Positions 16,093 to 24,359 of a stretch of DNA of 64,000 nt are shown piece by piece; the first letter of the stretch is position 1, and each line of letters begins with the position of its first letter. The translations under genes and the position numbers were made by a program. The DNA is from JBDHWG01 sp046328525. Lineage in GTDB: Bacteria > Chloroflexota > Anaerolineae > Epilineales > JAHCIE01. The stretch covers positions 248,001 through 312,000 of the forward strand of contig JAXLWK010000005.1 of the NCBI GenBank assembly GCA_046328525.1, given 5' to 3'. Under the pieces are notes generated by a model that ran no database searches, was not told the DNA's origin, and worked only from the letters and a program-made list of their open reading frames with translations.

Positions 16093-17376
16093 CTACTTGA
16101 GGAACAGCTCGACGACGGGCACGGCGACGGGCGGTTTCTGGACGGGCAGCTCCAGGGTCAGGGTACCCGGCGGCAAGCCGCCCATGGTGATGTTCTGGGC
16201 CGCCTGGTGCGGGTCCACGACGACGCGGCGGACCTCGGAGGCGTCGTTGAGGAGCTGGGCGTACTTGACCCGGTCGGCCAGGCCGGCCAGGTGGACGTGG
16301 CGGAACGGCCACGCGAACAGGTGCAGGTAGAGGCGGTCGCCGCGCTGGGTGTAGCGGGCGTCGGCCGGCGGGGTGAACTCGCTGGGGCCGCAGCCATAGA
16401 TGGCGCGGCTGTGAAGGCGCATCCACTCGCCGATGCCGCGCAGGCGCTCGATCGCGCGCGGCTCGAACTCGCCCCGGGCGTTGGGGCCGACGTTCAGGAT
16501 GAGGTTGCCGCCCTTGGCGACGGTGTCCACGAGCATCCGCACCAGCATGTCCACCGGCTTCCAGTCCAGGTTGTCCCGGTCGTAGCCCCAGCTTCCGTTG
16601 AGCGTCTGGCACGCCTCCCAAACGATGGGGCGGCCGCCGGCGGTCGGGGGCAGGTGGGGCTGGTACTGCTCCGGCGTCACGAAGTCGCCGCCGATCTCCA
16701 GCCGGTCGTTGACGATGACGCCGGGCTGAAGCTGGCGCACCATCGCCAGCAGGCGCTCGGCCTGCCAGTCGTCCTTGCCCTTGCCCTTCGCCCAGCCCCA
16801 ATCGGTCGTGGAGTACGAGAAGTCGAACCACATGATGGCGATGGGGCCGAAGCGCGTCAGCAGCTCCCGCGTCTGGCCGTGGAGGTACTCGGCGTACTGG
16901 CGGATGTCGCGCTGCCGCGACTGCTGGCGCGCGGCCTCGTCGTTGCGCAGGGGGTGGTGGCCGTCAACCAGGAACTGGGGGTGATGCCAGTCGAGCAGGG
17001 AGTGGTAGAAGCCAATCTTGAACCCCTCGCCCCGAAAGGCGCTCACCATCGGCTGGAGCAGATCGCGCCGCGCCGGCGTGTTGGTCGCCTTGTAGTCGGT
17101 TAGGGCCGAGTCCCACAGGCAGAAGCCGTCGTGGTGCTTGCTCGTGATGACAGCGTAGCGCATCCCGGCGTTCCTGGCCTCCTGCGCCCAGACCGCCGGG
17201 TCGTACAGGTCGGGGTCGAAGTGGTCGAAGTACGGCTGGTAGTCGGCGTCGGAGAGGCACTCGCGGTTCTTGACCCACTCGTGGCGGGCAGCGGCGGCGT
17301 AGATGCCCCAGTGGATGAACAGGCCGAAGCGGTCGTGGGTGAACCAGTCAAGGTCGGGCGGCTGGGTAGGCGACAT
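16093..17376 (-). CDS. GH29 alpha-L-fucosidase
   Basis: 427 aa. Hallmarks of GH29: DWFTHDRFGLFIHWGIYA near the N-terminus, YAVITSKHHDGFCLWDS (His pair) and IAIMWFDFSYS with the nucleophile Asp185. A small C-terminal beta domain follows (about residues 340-427). There is no signal peptide, so it likely trims fucosides taken up into the cell. GGAG lies 5 nt before the ATG. It removes alpha-linked fucose with retention of configuration. It is shorter than many two-domain fucosidases but covers the whole catalytic barrel. It could serve the same carbohydrate diet as the secreted GH44 and GH13 enzymes nearby. Confidence 0.92.
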   Translation of the reverse strand: MSPTQPPDLDWFTHDRFGLFIHWGIYAAAARHEWVKNRECLSDADYQPYFDHFDPDLYDPAVWAQEARNAGMRYAVITSKHHDGFCLWDSALTDYKATNTPARRDLLQPMVSAFRGEGFKIGFYHSLLDWHHPQFLVDGHHPLRNDEAARQQSRQRDIRQYAEYLHGQTRELLTRFGPIAIMWFDFSYSTTDWGWAKGKGKDDWQAERLLAMVRQLQPGVIVNDRLEIGGDFVTPEQYQPHLPPTAGGRPIVWEACQTLNGSWGYDRDNLDWKPVDMLVRMLVDTVAKGGNLILNVGPNARGEFEPRAIERLRGIGEWMRLHSRAIYGCGPSEFTPPADARYTQRGDRLYLHLFAWPFRHVHLAGLADRVKYAQLLNDASEVRRVVVDPHQAAQNITMGGLPPGTLTLELPVQKPPVAVPVVELFLK

Positions 17377-17415
17377 GGGTTCTCCAGTGAGCGTAAACGC
17401 CAGCGGGGGCTATTG

Positions 17416-19059
17416 TCACTTCAGCAGCATGACGAGCAGCTGGGCGATGAGAATCTTGACGATCATCGCCATGGGGTACACCGTGGTGTAGCCAACGTTG
17501 GGGATCTCGTTGCCCGTCTGCTCCGTCGCGTACCCCAGGACGGCGGGCTGCGTCTCCATGCCGGCGAGCATTCCGATGAGGAGGCTGCCGGGGATCTTGA
17601 ATAGCTTGTAGCCGATGACCAGGCACAGCACGGCGGCGGCGGTGGTGATGATGGCGCCGGCGACGAAGAGCGTCAGACCGTTGCCGCTGCTCAGGGTGCG
17701 CACGAACTCGTAGCCGGAGCGCGTGCCGACGCCGGCCAGGAACAGAATCAGGCCGGCCTGGCGCAGGGTGAGGTTGGCGTTGTAGGGGAGCGTCCAGACA
17801 ATCGGGCCGGTGCGCTTCACGGCCCCGAAGATGAGGCCGACGATGAGCGGGCCGGCCGCCGCGCCGAGGCGCAGGGGCACGCCGCCGACGAACGGGATGG
17901 GGATCGCGCCCACCAGGAGGCCGATGGCGATGCCCAGGCCGAAGGAGAGGATGTCTACCTCGCTCAGGGCGCGGTAGGAGTCGCCCAGGAGGGTGGTCAC
18001 GCGGCCCATGTTCTCGCGGCGCGTGACCACGCGCACCCGGTCGCCCAGGTCGAGCACAGTGTCGCGGTTGGCGAGGAACTCGATGTCGCCGCGCCGCACG
18101 CGGGTGATGATGGCGTCGTGCTTCTGCGGCAGCTGCAACTCGTGCAGCCGGCGGCCGATGATCTCCGGGTTGGACACGAAGATGCGGCGGAAATCTACCT
18201 CGTGGCGGTCCTCGGCCAGCTCCTGCTCGGCCGCCTTGCCGAGAGCGGCGATGACGCGGTCCACCTTCGCCGGGTCGCCGATGACGCTCACCCGGTCGCC
18301 CACGCTCAGGCGCATGTCCGACGTGGCGACGTGCATGTGGTCGCCGTGCAGGATACGGACGAAAACGACATCCCAGCTGTGCGTGTGGGTCAGCTCGCTC
18401 AGCGTCGCTTCCGCCACGGCCGGCTGGGTCACCTCGATGGTGCGGGTGACAAGGTTGTCGCCGGTGACACCCAGGTGGCGCAGGCTCTCGGCCTCCCGGG
18501 CATAGTCGAACTTCCACACGCGCTGGGCGATGACGATGGAGAAGATGACCCCGAGCAGGGCGTAGGGGTAGGCGATGGAGTAGCCGACAACCGGCTCGCT
18601 CAGCACGGGCGAGTCGGGCGGGTTGACCTGCTTGAGGAAGTCGAGGACGGCGGCGAGGGCGGGGGTGTTGGTGAGGGCGCCGGCGAACAGGCCTGCCGTT
18701 ACCGCCGGCGACAGGTGGAACATTACGTAGACGCCGAGGGTGATGAAGGCGCTGATGATGAGCACCAGGCCGATGAAGGCGTTGTAGCGCAGGCCGTTGG
18801 AGCGGAACGAGGCGAAGAACGCCGAGCCGCTGGCGAGGCCGATGGTGTAGACGAACAGCACCAGGCCAAGCTGGTAGACGATCTCCGGCAGTTTCAGGGC
18901 CGGGTCCAGGGCGCTGATGATCAGGCCGACGAAGAGGACGGCGGCGACGCCGAGGCCGACGCCGCGGATCTTGATCTGGCCGACGGCATAGCCGAGGGCC
19001 GCGACGAGAAACAGGAGCACCAGCGGGTTGCTCGCCAGAATTGAGACAAATGTAGACAT
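17416..19059 (-). CDS. AspT/YidE-family transporter with two RCK_C domains
   Basis: 547 aa. Two membrane halves of about 5 helices each (residues 1-200 and 375-547) flank two regulatory RCK_C (TrkA-C) domains: about 205-285 (SWDVVFVRI, LSVGDRVSVIGDP) and 290-370 (DAIITRVRRGD, LDLGDRVRVVTRR). The C-terminal half carries GVGTRSGYEFVRTL. This architecture is that of the aspartate:alanine antiporter duplication family. It exchanges an unknown organic anion or amino acid across the inner membrane. RCK_C domains in other proteins bind nucleotides including c-di-AMP. AGGA precedes the ATG, and a 17-nt-spaced promoter lies at 19158-19186. Confidence 0.87.
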   Translation of the reverse strand: MSTFVSILASNPLVLLFLVAALGYAVGQIKIRGVGLGVAAVLFVGLIISALDPALKLPEIVYQLGLVLFVYTIGLASGSAFFASFRSNGLRYNAFIGLVLIISAFITLGVYVMFHLSPAVTAGLFAGALTNTPALAAVLDFLKQVNPPDSPVLSEPVVGYSIAYPYALLGVIFSIVIAQRVWKFDYAREAESLRHLGVTGDNLVTRTIEVTQPAVAEATLSELTHTHSWDVVFVRILHGDHMHVATSDMRLSVGDRVSVIGDPAKVDRVIAALGKAAEQELAEDRHEVDFRRIFVSNPEIIGRRLHELQLPQKHDAIITRVRRGDIEFLANRDTVLDLGDRVRVVTRRENMGRVTTLLGDSYRALSEVDILSFGLGIAIGLLVGAIPIPFVGGVPLRLGAAAGPLIVGLIFGAVKRTGPIVWTLPYNANLTLRQAGLILFLAGVGTRSGYEFVRTLSSGNGLTLFVAGAIITTAAAVLCLVIGYKLFKIPGSLLIGMLAGMETQPAVLGYATEQTGNEIPNVGYTTVYPMAMIVKILIAQLLVMLLK

Positions 19060-19157
19060 TGCAGTTTTCCTATACGAGTCAGTGTCAGGTGGCCCAGGAG
19101 AATTCTGAATTGGTGAGGGCCGGCGGGGTAACTTTGTGATTTGCCCATCTGATTCTG

Positions 19158-19186
19158 AGTATAGTCTCGTTAGCGGGCTGGCGCAA
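19158..19186 (-). promoter_or_regulatory. Promoter for the AspT-like gene
   Basis: On the minus strand TTGCGC (19181-19186), 17 nt, TATACT (19158-19163). It is divergent from the promoter at 19215-19244, about 30 bases away. Confidence 0.55.
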
Positions 19187-19214
19187 CTCCCCCGAAATTG
19201 CCGCCGTCCCCCCC

Positions 19215-19244
19215 TTTACAAACGCCAATCTCTATGGTTATAAT
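19215..19244 (+). promoter_or_regulatory. Promoter for the acidic-tail protein gene
   Basis: TTTACA (19215-19220), 18 nt, TATAAT (19239-19244). The start of transcription would be near 19251, giving a leader of about 42 nt. Confidence 0.65.
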
Positions 19245-19292
19245 GGGGAGGAAGCACACGACTCTGTGCGGCTACTTGAAAGGACACGGGAC

Positions 19293-19604
19293 ATGAGCGA
19301 GCGAACGGAGTGCACACGCTGCCACGGCGCGGGCTACCTCGGCCACGGCATGGCCCCTTGCCCGCTGTGCAAGGGCGCTGGCTGGGTCCTGGAGCGCGAT
19401 GCCAAGGACGAGGAGGAGTGGGAGGACGACGACGCGTGGGACGAGGACGACGACGATCTGTGGGACGAGGATGAGGACGAGTGGGACGAGGAAGAGGACG
19501 AAGAGGAGTGGGACGAGGACGAAGAGGAGTGGGAAGAGGATGAAGAGTGGGAAGAGGATGAAGAAGAAGACCTCGAAGCGTTACTCCTCCAGCCCTCGCT
19601 GTAA
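19293..19604 (+). CDS. Small CxxCxGxG protein with extreme acidic Trp-repeat tail
   Basis: 103 aa. Residues 6-31 hold two DnaJ-like zinc half-sites (CTRCHGAG and CPLCKGAG), enough for one zinc ribbon. Residues 38-95 are almost only Asp, Glu and regularly spaced Trp (WEDDDAW, WDEDED, WDEEEDEEEW). AAAGGA lies 9 nt before the ATG. It is expressed from its own promoter and followed by a hairpin, so it is a stand-alone gene. A zinc-binding chaperone-like or nucleic-acid-mimicking role can be imagined, but no known protein matches the whole. Confidence 0.8.
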   Translation: MSERTECTRCHGAGYLGHGMAPCPLCKGAGWVLERDAKDEEEWEDDDAWDEDDDDLWDEDEDEWDEEEDEEEWDEDEEEWEEDEEWEEDEEEDLEALLLQPSL

Positions 19605-19617
19605 TATTGCCATCTGA

Positions 19618-19641
19618 CGGCAGGTGAAGCTCCACCTGCCG
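19618..19641 (+). terminator. Hairpin after the acidic-tail gene
   Basis: CGGCAGGTG and CACCTGCCG form a perfect 9-bp stem with a 6-nt loop, followed by CTATTTGTG. Confidence 0.55.
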
Positions 19642-19676
19642 CTATTTGTGTCACTCCACCCGTGACGGATACCGCC

Positions 19677-21332
19677 ATGCGCTCAACCCTTGTCGCCCTA
19701 CTGCTAGCCCTTTGCCTGGCCGCCGCGGCCTGCACCAACGCCCAGACGCCGCCGCCTCTCGTGGCCTCCCCGATGCCCAGCCCACCCGCCGCGGCCGCGC
19801 CGCCGCCGACCGTGCCGGCCGCCGCCCAACCGGCCCCGACGGGCGGGATCGTCGTCGCCAGTCCTGCCTGGGCCAAAGACCTGGTGCTCTACCAGGTGTT
19901 CGTCCGCAGCTTCGCCGACGGCAACGGCGACGGTGTCGGCGATCTGAAGGGCATCACGCAGCGACTGGACTATATCCAGAGCCTCGGCGCGAGCGCCCTC
20001 TGGCTGACGCCGATCTTCGCTTCGCCATCGTACCACGGCTACGACACCGCCGACTACTACGCCATCAATCCCCAGTTCGGCACGCCCGAGGACCTGGCCG
20101 AGCTGACGCGGGAGGCCCACAAGCGCGGCATCAAGGTCATCTTGGACTTCGTCGCGGGCCACACGTCGAACCAGCACCCGTTCTTCAAGGAAGCCTACGG
20201 CCACCCCGGCGCGCCCCACAGTGAGTTCTACCGCTGGCAGGACGGCAGGCAGACGCAGTACGCCAGCTTCCCCGGCGCCCCCGACCTGCCGTCCCTCAAC
20301 CACAGCAGCCCGGCCGTCCAGCAGTACCTTATTGACGTGGCGAAGCACTGGCTCGACCTCAACGGCGACGGCGACGTCACGGACGACATTGACGGCTACC
20401 GCCTCGACTACGCCCTCGGCGTGCCCCACGATTTCTGGAAACGCTTCCGCCAGGAGGTCAAGGCGGTCAACCCGAACGCCATCCTCCTCGGTGAGGTGTG
20501 GACGGGCAACGCCCTGGAGATCAAGCCGTTCTTCGACAACGAGTTCGACGCCGCCTTCGACTTCCCGCTGTACGGCACGCTGGAGGGCAGCCCCGACCGC
20601 ACCGGCGACGGCGTGCTCAACGGCCAGGCCAGCGCGGCGCTCATCGCCTTCGACCTGGGCGCGGCGGACCGCGTCTACCCGCCCGGCGCCGTGCGCGTCG
20701 GCTTCATCAACAACCACGACACGAACCGCGTCGCCAGCGAAGTCGGCGGCAGCCTCGACCGCGCAAAGACCGCCGCGAGCCTGCTGTTCACCCTGCCCAA
20801 CCCGCCGATGATCTATTACGGCGAGGAGATCGGCATGGCCGGGACGAAGGGTGGCGTGGGGGTGTGGGACATGACGCGCCGCGAGCCGATGGACTGGTAC
20901 GCGGCGGGGCGCGGCCAGGGCATGCCGACGTGGTTCCAGGGGCCGAACAACACGGCCAATGACGGCGTCTCGGTGCAGGAGGAGGACGGCAAGGCCGGCT
21001 CGCTCCTGGAGCACTACCGCGCCCTGGGCAGGCTGCGCCGCGAGAGCGGGGCCCTGCGCGGCGGCGACCACGAGGAGGTGCGCGTCGAGGGTAACGACAA
21101 GGTGTATGCCCTGGTGCGGCGCGCGCCGGAGGACACAATGCTGGGCGTGTTCAACTTCGGCGACGGGCCGGCCAATGTGACCCTGGACCTGGGCCAGACG
21201 ACGCTAGGGAACGCCACATACAGCGTGACGGACGCGCTGTCCGGCGCGGCCCTGCCGGACCTGAACGGCGCGACGTACACGGCGCAGCTCCCGGCGGCAG
21301 GCTCCTTGCTGTTAAGGCTGAAGGCAAAGTAA
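19677..21332 (+). CDS. Lipoprotein alpha-amylase family enzyme (GH13)
   Basis: 551 aa. The N-terminus STLVALLLALCLAAAACTN is a lipoprotein signal with the lipobox Cys in AAAC, followed by a Pro/Ala-rich spacer. The GH13 barrel shows all conserved regions: DFVAGHTSNQH, DGYRLDYALG (nucleophile Asp244), LLGEVWTG (acid Glu273) and FINNHDTNRV (Asp348). A C-terminal beta domain ends the protein. It should cut alpha-1,4-glucans at the cell surface. The ATG at 19677 gives the best signal peptide; a GTG five codons upstream is possible. The VOC gene follows after 23 bases. Confidence 0.92.
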   Translation: MRSTLVALLLALCLAAAACTNAQTPPPLVASPMPSPPAAAAPPPTVPAAAQPAPTGGIVVASPAWAKDLVLYQVFVRSFADGNGDGVGDLKGITQRLDYIQSLGASALWLTPIFASPSYHGYDTADYYAINPQFGTPEDLAELTREAHKRGIKVILDFVAGHTSNQHPFFKEAYGHPGAPHSEFYRWQDGRQTQYASFPGAPDLPSLNHSSPAVQQYLIDVAKHWLDLNGDGDVTDDIDGYRLDYALGVPHDFWKRFRQEVKAVNPNAILLGEVWTGNALEIKPFFDNEFDAAFDFPLYGTLEGSPDRTGDGVLNGQASAALIAFDLGAADRVYPPGAVRVGFINNHDTNRVASEVGGSLDRAKTAASLLFTLPNPPMIYYGEEIGMAGTKGGVGVWDMTRREPMDWYAAGRGQGMPTWFQGPNNTANDGVSVQEEDGKAGSLLEHYRALGRLRRESGALRGGDHEEVRVEGNDKVYALVRRAPEDTMLGVFNFGDGPANVTLDLGQTTLGNATYSVTDALSGAALPDLNGATYTAQLPAAGSLLLRLKAK

Positions 21333-21355
21333 CCCGGACAAGGAGACGTCAGCGC

Positions 21356-22156
21356 ATGATCAAGGGCATAGACCACGTCGTCATCCTGGTGGATGACCTC
21401 GACCAGGCCGTCAAGGACTACACAGATCTCGGCTTCCGCGTCACGCCGGGCGGCGAGCACACCGGCGGCGCGACCCACAACGCCCTCGTCGCCTTCCGCG
21501 ACGGCAGCTACTTCGAGCTGATCGCGTTCAAGAAGGACGCGCCGGACCATCGCTGGTGGCGCTTCAAGGGCAAGCGCGAGGGCCTGGTGGACTTCGCCCT
21601 CCTGCCGACGGCCATCGAGGAGGACATCGCCGCGGCGCGGGAGCGCGGCGCGGCGTACACGGGGCCGACGCCGGGCGGCCGCATCCGGCCCGACGGCCAG
21701 CAGGTGAAGTGGCAGACCGGCCTGCCGCCCGGCGACGGGATGCCGTTCTTGTGCGGCGACGTGACGCCCCGCAACCTGCGCGTGCCATCGGGCGAGGCGT
21801 GGGCGCACCCCAATGGCGCGCATGGCATCGCCACGGTCAGTGTCGTCGTCGGCGACCTGGACGCGGCGGCGGTCCAATATGCCGCGCTGCTCGGCGTCGA
21901 AGCCCCGTCCCGCTACGACGACCTGTCGAACGCCTTCCGCCGCGCCCGCTTCCGCGTCGGCGACACCGTCATCGCCCTCGTCGAGTCCACGGCGGAGAAC
22001 CCCATCGCGCCGGACCTGGCCGACTACGGCGAAGGCCCGTTCGCCCTGGACCTCCTCGGCGCGGCGGGCGAGAACACCCCGCTGGATGTCGCCCAGGCCC
22101 ACGGCGTCCGCCTGGCCTGGCTGCCGGCATCCGAGGCCGACGCCCGCCCAACGTAG
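21356..22156 (+). CDS. VOC-superfamily (glyoxalase-like) protein
   Basis: 266 aa. Two glyoxalase-like modules: MIKGIDHVVILVDDLDQAVKDY starts the first (residues 1-130), and HGIATVSVVVGDLDAAAVQY the second (about 155-250). Metal-ligand positions His7 and a Glu in SYFELIAF are plausible. It matches the glyoxalase-like domain family of unknown substrates; dioxygenase, isomerase or resistance functions are all possible. AAGGAG precedes the ATG. It lies 23 bases after the amylase gene on the same strand and may be co-transcribed, with no obvious functional link. Confidence 0.82.
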   Translation: MIKGIDHVVILVDDLDQAVKDYTDLGFRVTPGGEHTGGATHNALVAFRDGSYFELIAFKKDAPDHRWWRFKGKREGLVDFALLPTAIEEDIAAARERGAAYTGPTPGGRIRPDGQQVKWQTGLPPGDGMPFLCGDVTPRNLRVPSGEAWAHPNGAHGIATVSVVVGDLDAAAVQYAALLGVEAPSRYDDLSNAFRRARFRVGDTVIALVESTAENPIAPDLADYGEGPFALDLLGAAGENTPLDVAQAHGVRLAWLPASEADARPT

Positions 22157-22468
22157 CGCGGCGGGGTGGATCACGACAGACGCGAAAGTAGAGACGCGCC
22201 ATGGCGCGTCTCTACCAAATGGTAACGGAAAGGCGCAAAGGGGGAAGATCGAGCGTCTTGTCTCCCTTTGCGCCTTTGCGTTTCATTCCTCTTTCACGCC
22301 TTTCGTGTTCCGCAAACCTGGCTAACGGCGTCTCGAGCCTCAGCGTCTCCCCCGACGACGAATTAGCTGACCAGCATCGAGGGTATCATCACGCTGCCAC
22401 AGCGGCGGGGGCGGCCATGTGGTCGCCCCCGCTGCGATTTCGGACGTATCTGGCTGTTTCGCGGCGCG
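22157..22468. other. Repeat-rich gap between convergent genes
   Basis: It holds the palindrome at 22188-22215, an inverted repeat of GCGCAAAGG type (AAAGGCGCAAAGGG at 22229-22242 with CCCTTTGCGCCTTT at 22264-22277) and a GC-rich hairpin (GCGGGGGCG / CGCCCCCGC at 22405-22432) that could stop transcription from both sides. Confidence 0.55.
22188..22215. repeat. 28-bp perfect palindrome, GTAGAGACGCG family
   Basis: GTAGAGACGCG, centre CCATGG, CGCGTCTCTAC. It has the same arms as the copies at 5080 and 12253 but a different six-base centre. Confidence 0.85.
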
Positions 22469-22912
22469 TTACTGAATCAGGCTGCCGTTGACGCTGATGC
22501 CATCCACCAGCCCCGGGATGAGCAGGCGCGAGACGGGGCAGCCCGCCGCGGCTTCGTTCACGGACTGGCCGAAGGTCTCAGGGTCAATGTTGGGGACGAC
22601 CGCGGCAGTGTCGAGGGACATCTTGGTGATGGAGAAGCCCTGCTCGCCCTTGTTCAGGGTCAGCGTTGCCGTGGTCTTGACCTCGTCGGGGACGAAGCCC
22701 TTCTGGCTCAGGATGTTGGCAAGGGCCATGCTGAAGCAGGCCGCGTGGGCCGCCGCGATCAGCTCTTCCGGGTTCGTGCCGCCGCCATCGCTGAAGCGCG
22801 AATCGAACGTGATGTGCGCGTCCTGGACAACCCCAGTATACGTCGAGGCTGTGCCGCTACCGCTCCTCAAGTCACCTTTCCACGAGCCGCTGCCGGTGCG
22901 AAGCAAATCCAT
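22469..22912 (-). CDS. OsmC-family peroxiredoxin
   Basis: 147 aa. It shows the OsmC subfamily pattern: GTNPEELIAAAHAACFSMALA with the peroxidatic Cys and AAGCPVSRLL with the resolving Cys. It reduces organic hydroperoxides by a thiol cycle in the cytoplasm. GGAGG lies 9 nt before the ATG at 22912; an upstream in-frame ATG runs into the promoter region and is rejected. TATACT on the minus strand (22949-22954) is a likely -10, with no good -35. OsmC rather than Ohr is favoured by the N-terminal GSGSWKGDLRSGSGT segment. Confidence 0.93.
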   Translation of the reverse strand: MDLLRTGSGSWKGDLRSGSGTASTYTGVVQDAHITFDSRFSDGGGTNPEELIAAAHAACFSMALANILSQKGFVPDEVKTTATLTLNKGEQGFSITKMSLDTAAVVPNIDPETFGQSVNEAAAGCPVSRLLIPGLVDGISVNGSLIQ

Positions 22913-23047
22913 TGTGTATAGCCTCCGTTGAGTAGATTTAGCATCTAGAGTATACACAGATTCGGCGCGGTTCTTACCCTGAAGGCTTCTCTTGTCCACT
23001 TGTTAAGGTGCATCGCGCTTTATGTTGAGTTCCTTAAGTTAGCGCCT

Positions 23048-23099
23048 ATGGGGCAAAGCCCCTCCAAACCACCCCAACCAGAAAATCCAAAGATAGACC
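23048..23099. repeat. Dispersed intergenic repeat, copy B
   Basis: GGGGCAAAGCCCCTCCAAACC, CCCCAACC and AAAGATAGA in the same order as copy A (2273-2326). Confidence 0.5.
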
Positions 23100-23140
23100 A
23101 AGTTGCCATTACGGCGTACCGAATGTGACCGACTGGGGTA

Positions 23141-23146
23141 TATAAT
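23141..23146 (+). promoter_or_regulatory. -10 element for the alpha/beta hydrolase gene
   Basis: TATAAT lies 50 bases before the ATG at 23196. A convincing -35 hexamer is not visible. Confidence 0.4.
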
Positions 23147-23195
23147 ACTGGGGCCGATTCGGGGCGCGTCGAGGCACAGGCACAAGGAGGTCAGC

Positions 23196-24272
23196 ATGGC
23201 GACGGTCAACGCGGGGGAGCAGGGCCAGGCGCAGCCGGCGGAGACGGGCGCGCGGGTGCGAAGCCGGCGGCGCTGGTGGATCATCGCCGGGGTAGCCGTC
23301 GTCGCCTTCCTGGCGCTGGCCTACCTGGGCGTGGGCGCATACATCGCCGATCAGTTCACGCTGACCAACCACAAGCGCGAGACGAGCACACCGGCCAGCG
23401 TTGGGCTGGCGTTTGACGCTGTCACCTTCCCATCGCGGGACGGCCTCAATCTCGCCGGGTGGTACATCCCGGTCCAGGGGGCCACGAGCGCGGTCGTCAT
23501 GGTGCACGGTTACACGTCGAACCGGACGGCGGAGTTCGGCGGCCACTTCCTGGACGCGGCGCGGGCGCTCCACGACCACGGCTACAACGTGTTCATGATC
23601 AACATGCGCGGCCACGGCGAATCCCAGGGCGAGCGGTTCAGCCTGGGGGCGAAGGAGCGGCTGGACGTGCTGAGCGCCGTGGACTGGCTCCAGGCGAAGG
23701 GTATCTCGAACGTCGGCGTCCTCGGCGTTTCCATGGGCGCGGCGGCAACGGCGGAGGCGGCCGTGGATCCGGACGGCGGCGACCGCATCAAGGCCGTCGT
23801 GCTCGACAGCGTCTTCGCCGACAGCTACGACCCGGTGCAGCGGGAGTTCAGCAGCACCACCGGGCTGCCGACCTGGCTGCTGTACGGCACCCGGCTGATG
23901 GCGCGGCTGATGTACGGCGTGGACATCGCCGGCGTTCGGCCAGCCGAGGACCTGCCCAGGATCAAAGCGCCGGTGATGCTCGTCTTTGGGACGGCCGACA
24001 CCACGGTTCCGCCCGACCAACAGCAGATTGTGCTCGCGGCGCGGCCCGACGCCGACGCCTGGGTCGTGCCGGGCGCCCCTCACGCCCGCATCTATGGGGC
24101 GCAGCCGGACGAGTACAATAAGCGGCTGCTGGCCTTCCTCGACCGGGCGCTGGGCAAGCCGCAGACGGGCGCGCTGCCCATCGAGCAAACGTGGCTGTCG
24201 GGCAACGTCATGTCTGACGTTGTGCTGCGCATCCCATGCCGTGGAGTGGCATGGGCCACCATCAGAACATAG
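23196..24272 (+). CDS. Membrane-anchored alpha/beta hydrolase
   Basis: 358 aa. One TM helix at about residues 27-50 (WWIIAGVAVVAFLALAYLG) anchors an external alpha/beta hydrolase: MVHGYTSNR, MINMRGHGES, GVSMGAAATAE (nucleophile Ser), FGTADTTVPP (Asp) and APHARIYG (His). It resembles the YqkD/BAAT-like peptidase or esterase group. AGGAGG lies 5 nt before the ATG at 23196. The last 25 residues (from about GNVMSDVV) are encoded by two stacked hairpins (24203-24222 and 24233-24255) and look like an accidental extension. Substrate unknown. Confidence 0.85.
   Translation: MATVNAGEQGQAQPAETGARVRSRRRWWIIAGVAVVAFLALAYLGVGAYIADQFTLTNHKRETSTPASVGLAFDAVTFPSRDGLNLAGWYIPVQGATSAVVMVHGYTSNRTAEFGGHFLDAARALHDHGYNVFMINMRGHGESQGERFSLGAKERLDVLSAVDWLQAKGISNVGVLGVSMGAAATAEAAVDPDGGDRIKAVVLDSVFADSYDPVQREFSSTTGLPTWLLYGTRLMARLMYGVDIAGVRPAEDLPRIKAPVMLVFGTADTTVPPDQQQIVLAARPDADAWVVPGAPHARIYGAQPDEYNKRLLAFLDRALGKPQTGALPIEQTWLSGNVMSDVVLRIPCRGVAWATIRT
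24203..24255. repeat. Two hairpins inside the 3' end of a gene
   Basis: CAACGTCA / TGACGTTG (24203-24222) and CCCATGCC / GGCATGGG (24233-24255) lie within the last codons of the hydrolase gene, and CCCCAATACCATGGGG follows after the stop. Confidence 0.6.
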
Positions 24273-24359
24273 CCTGGTGGTCATTGCGCGACCCCAATAC
24301 CATGGGGCGGCGCATTTTGATGGCAGCGATACGTCAAGGTGGTAGCTGAAAGTATTGCA

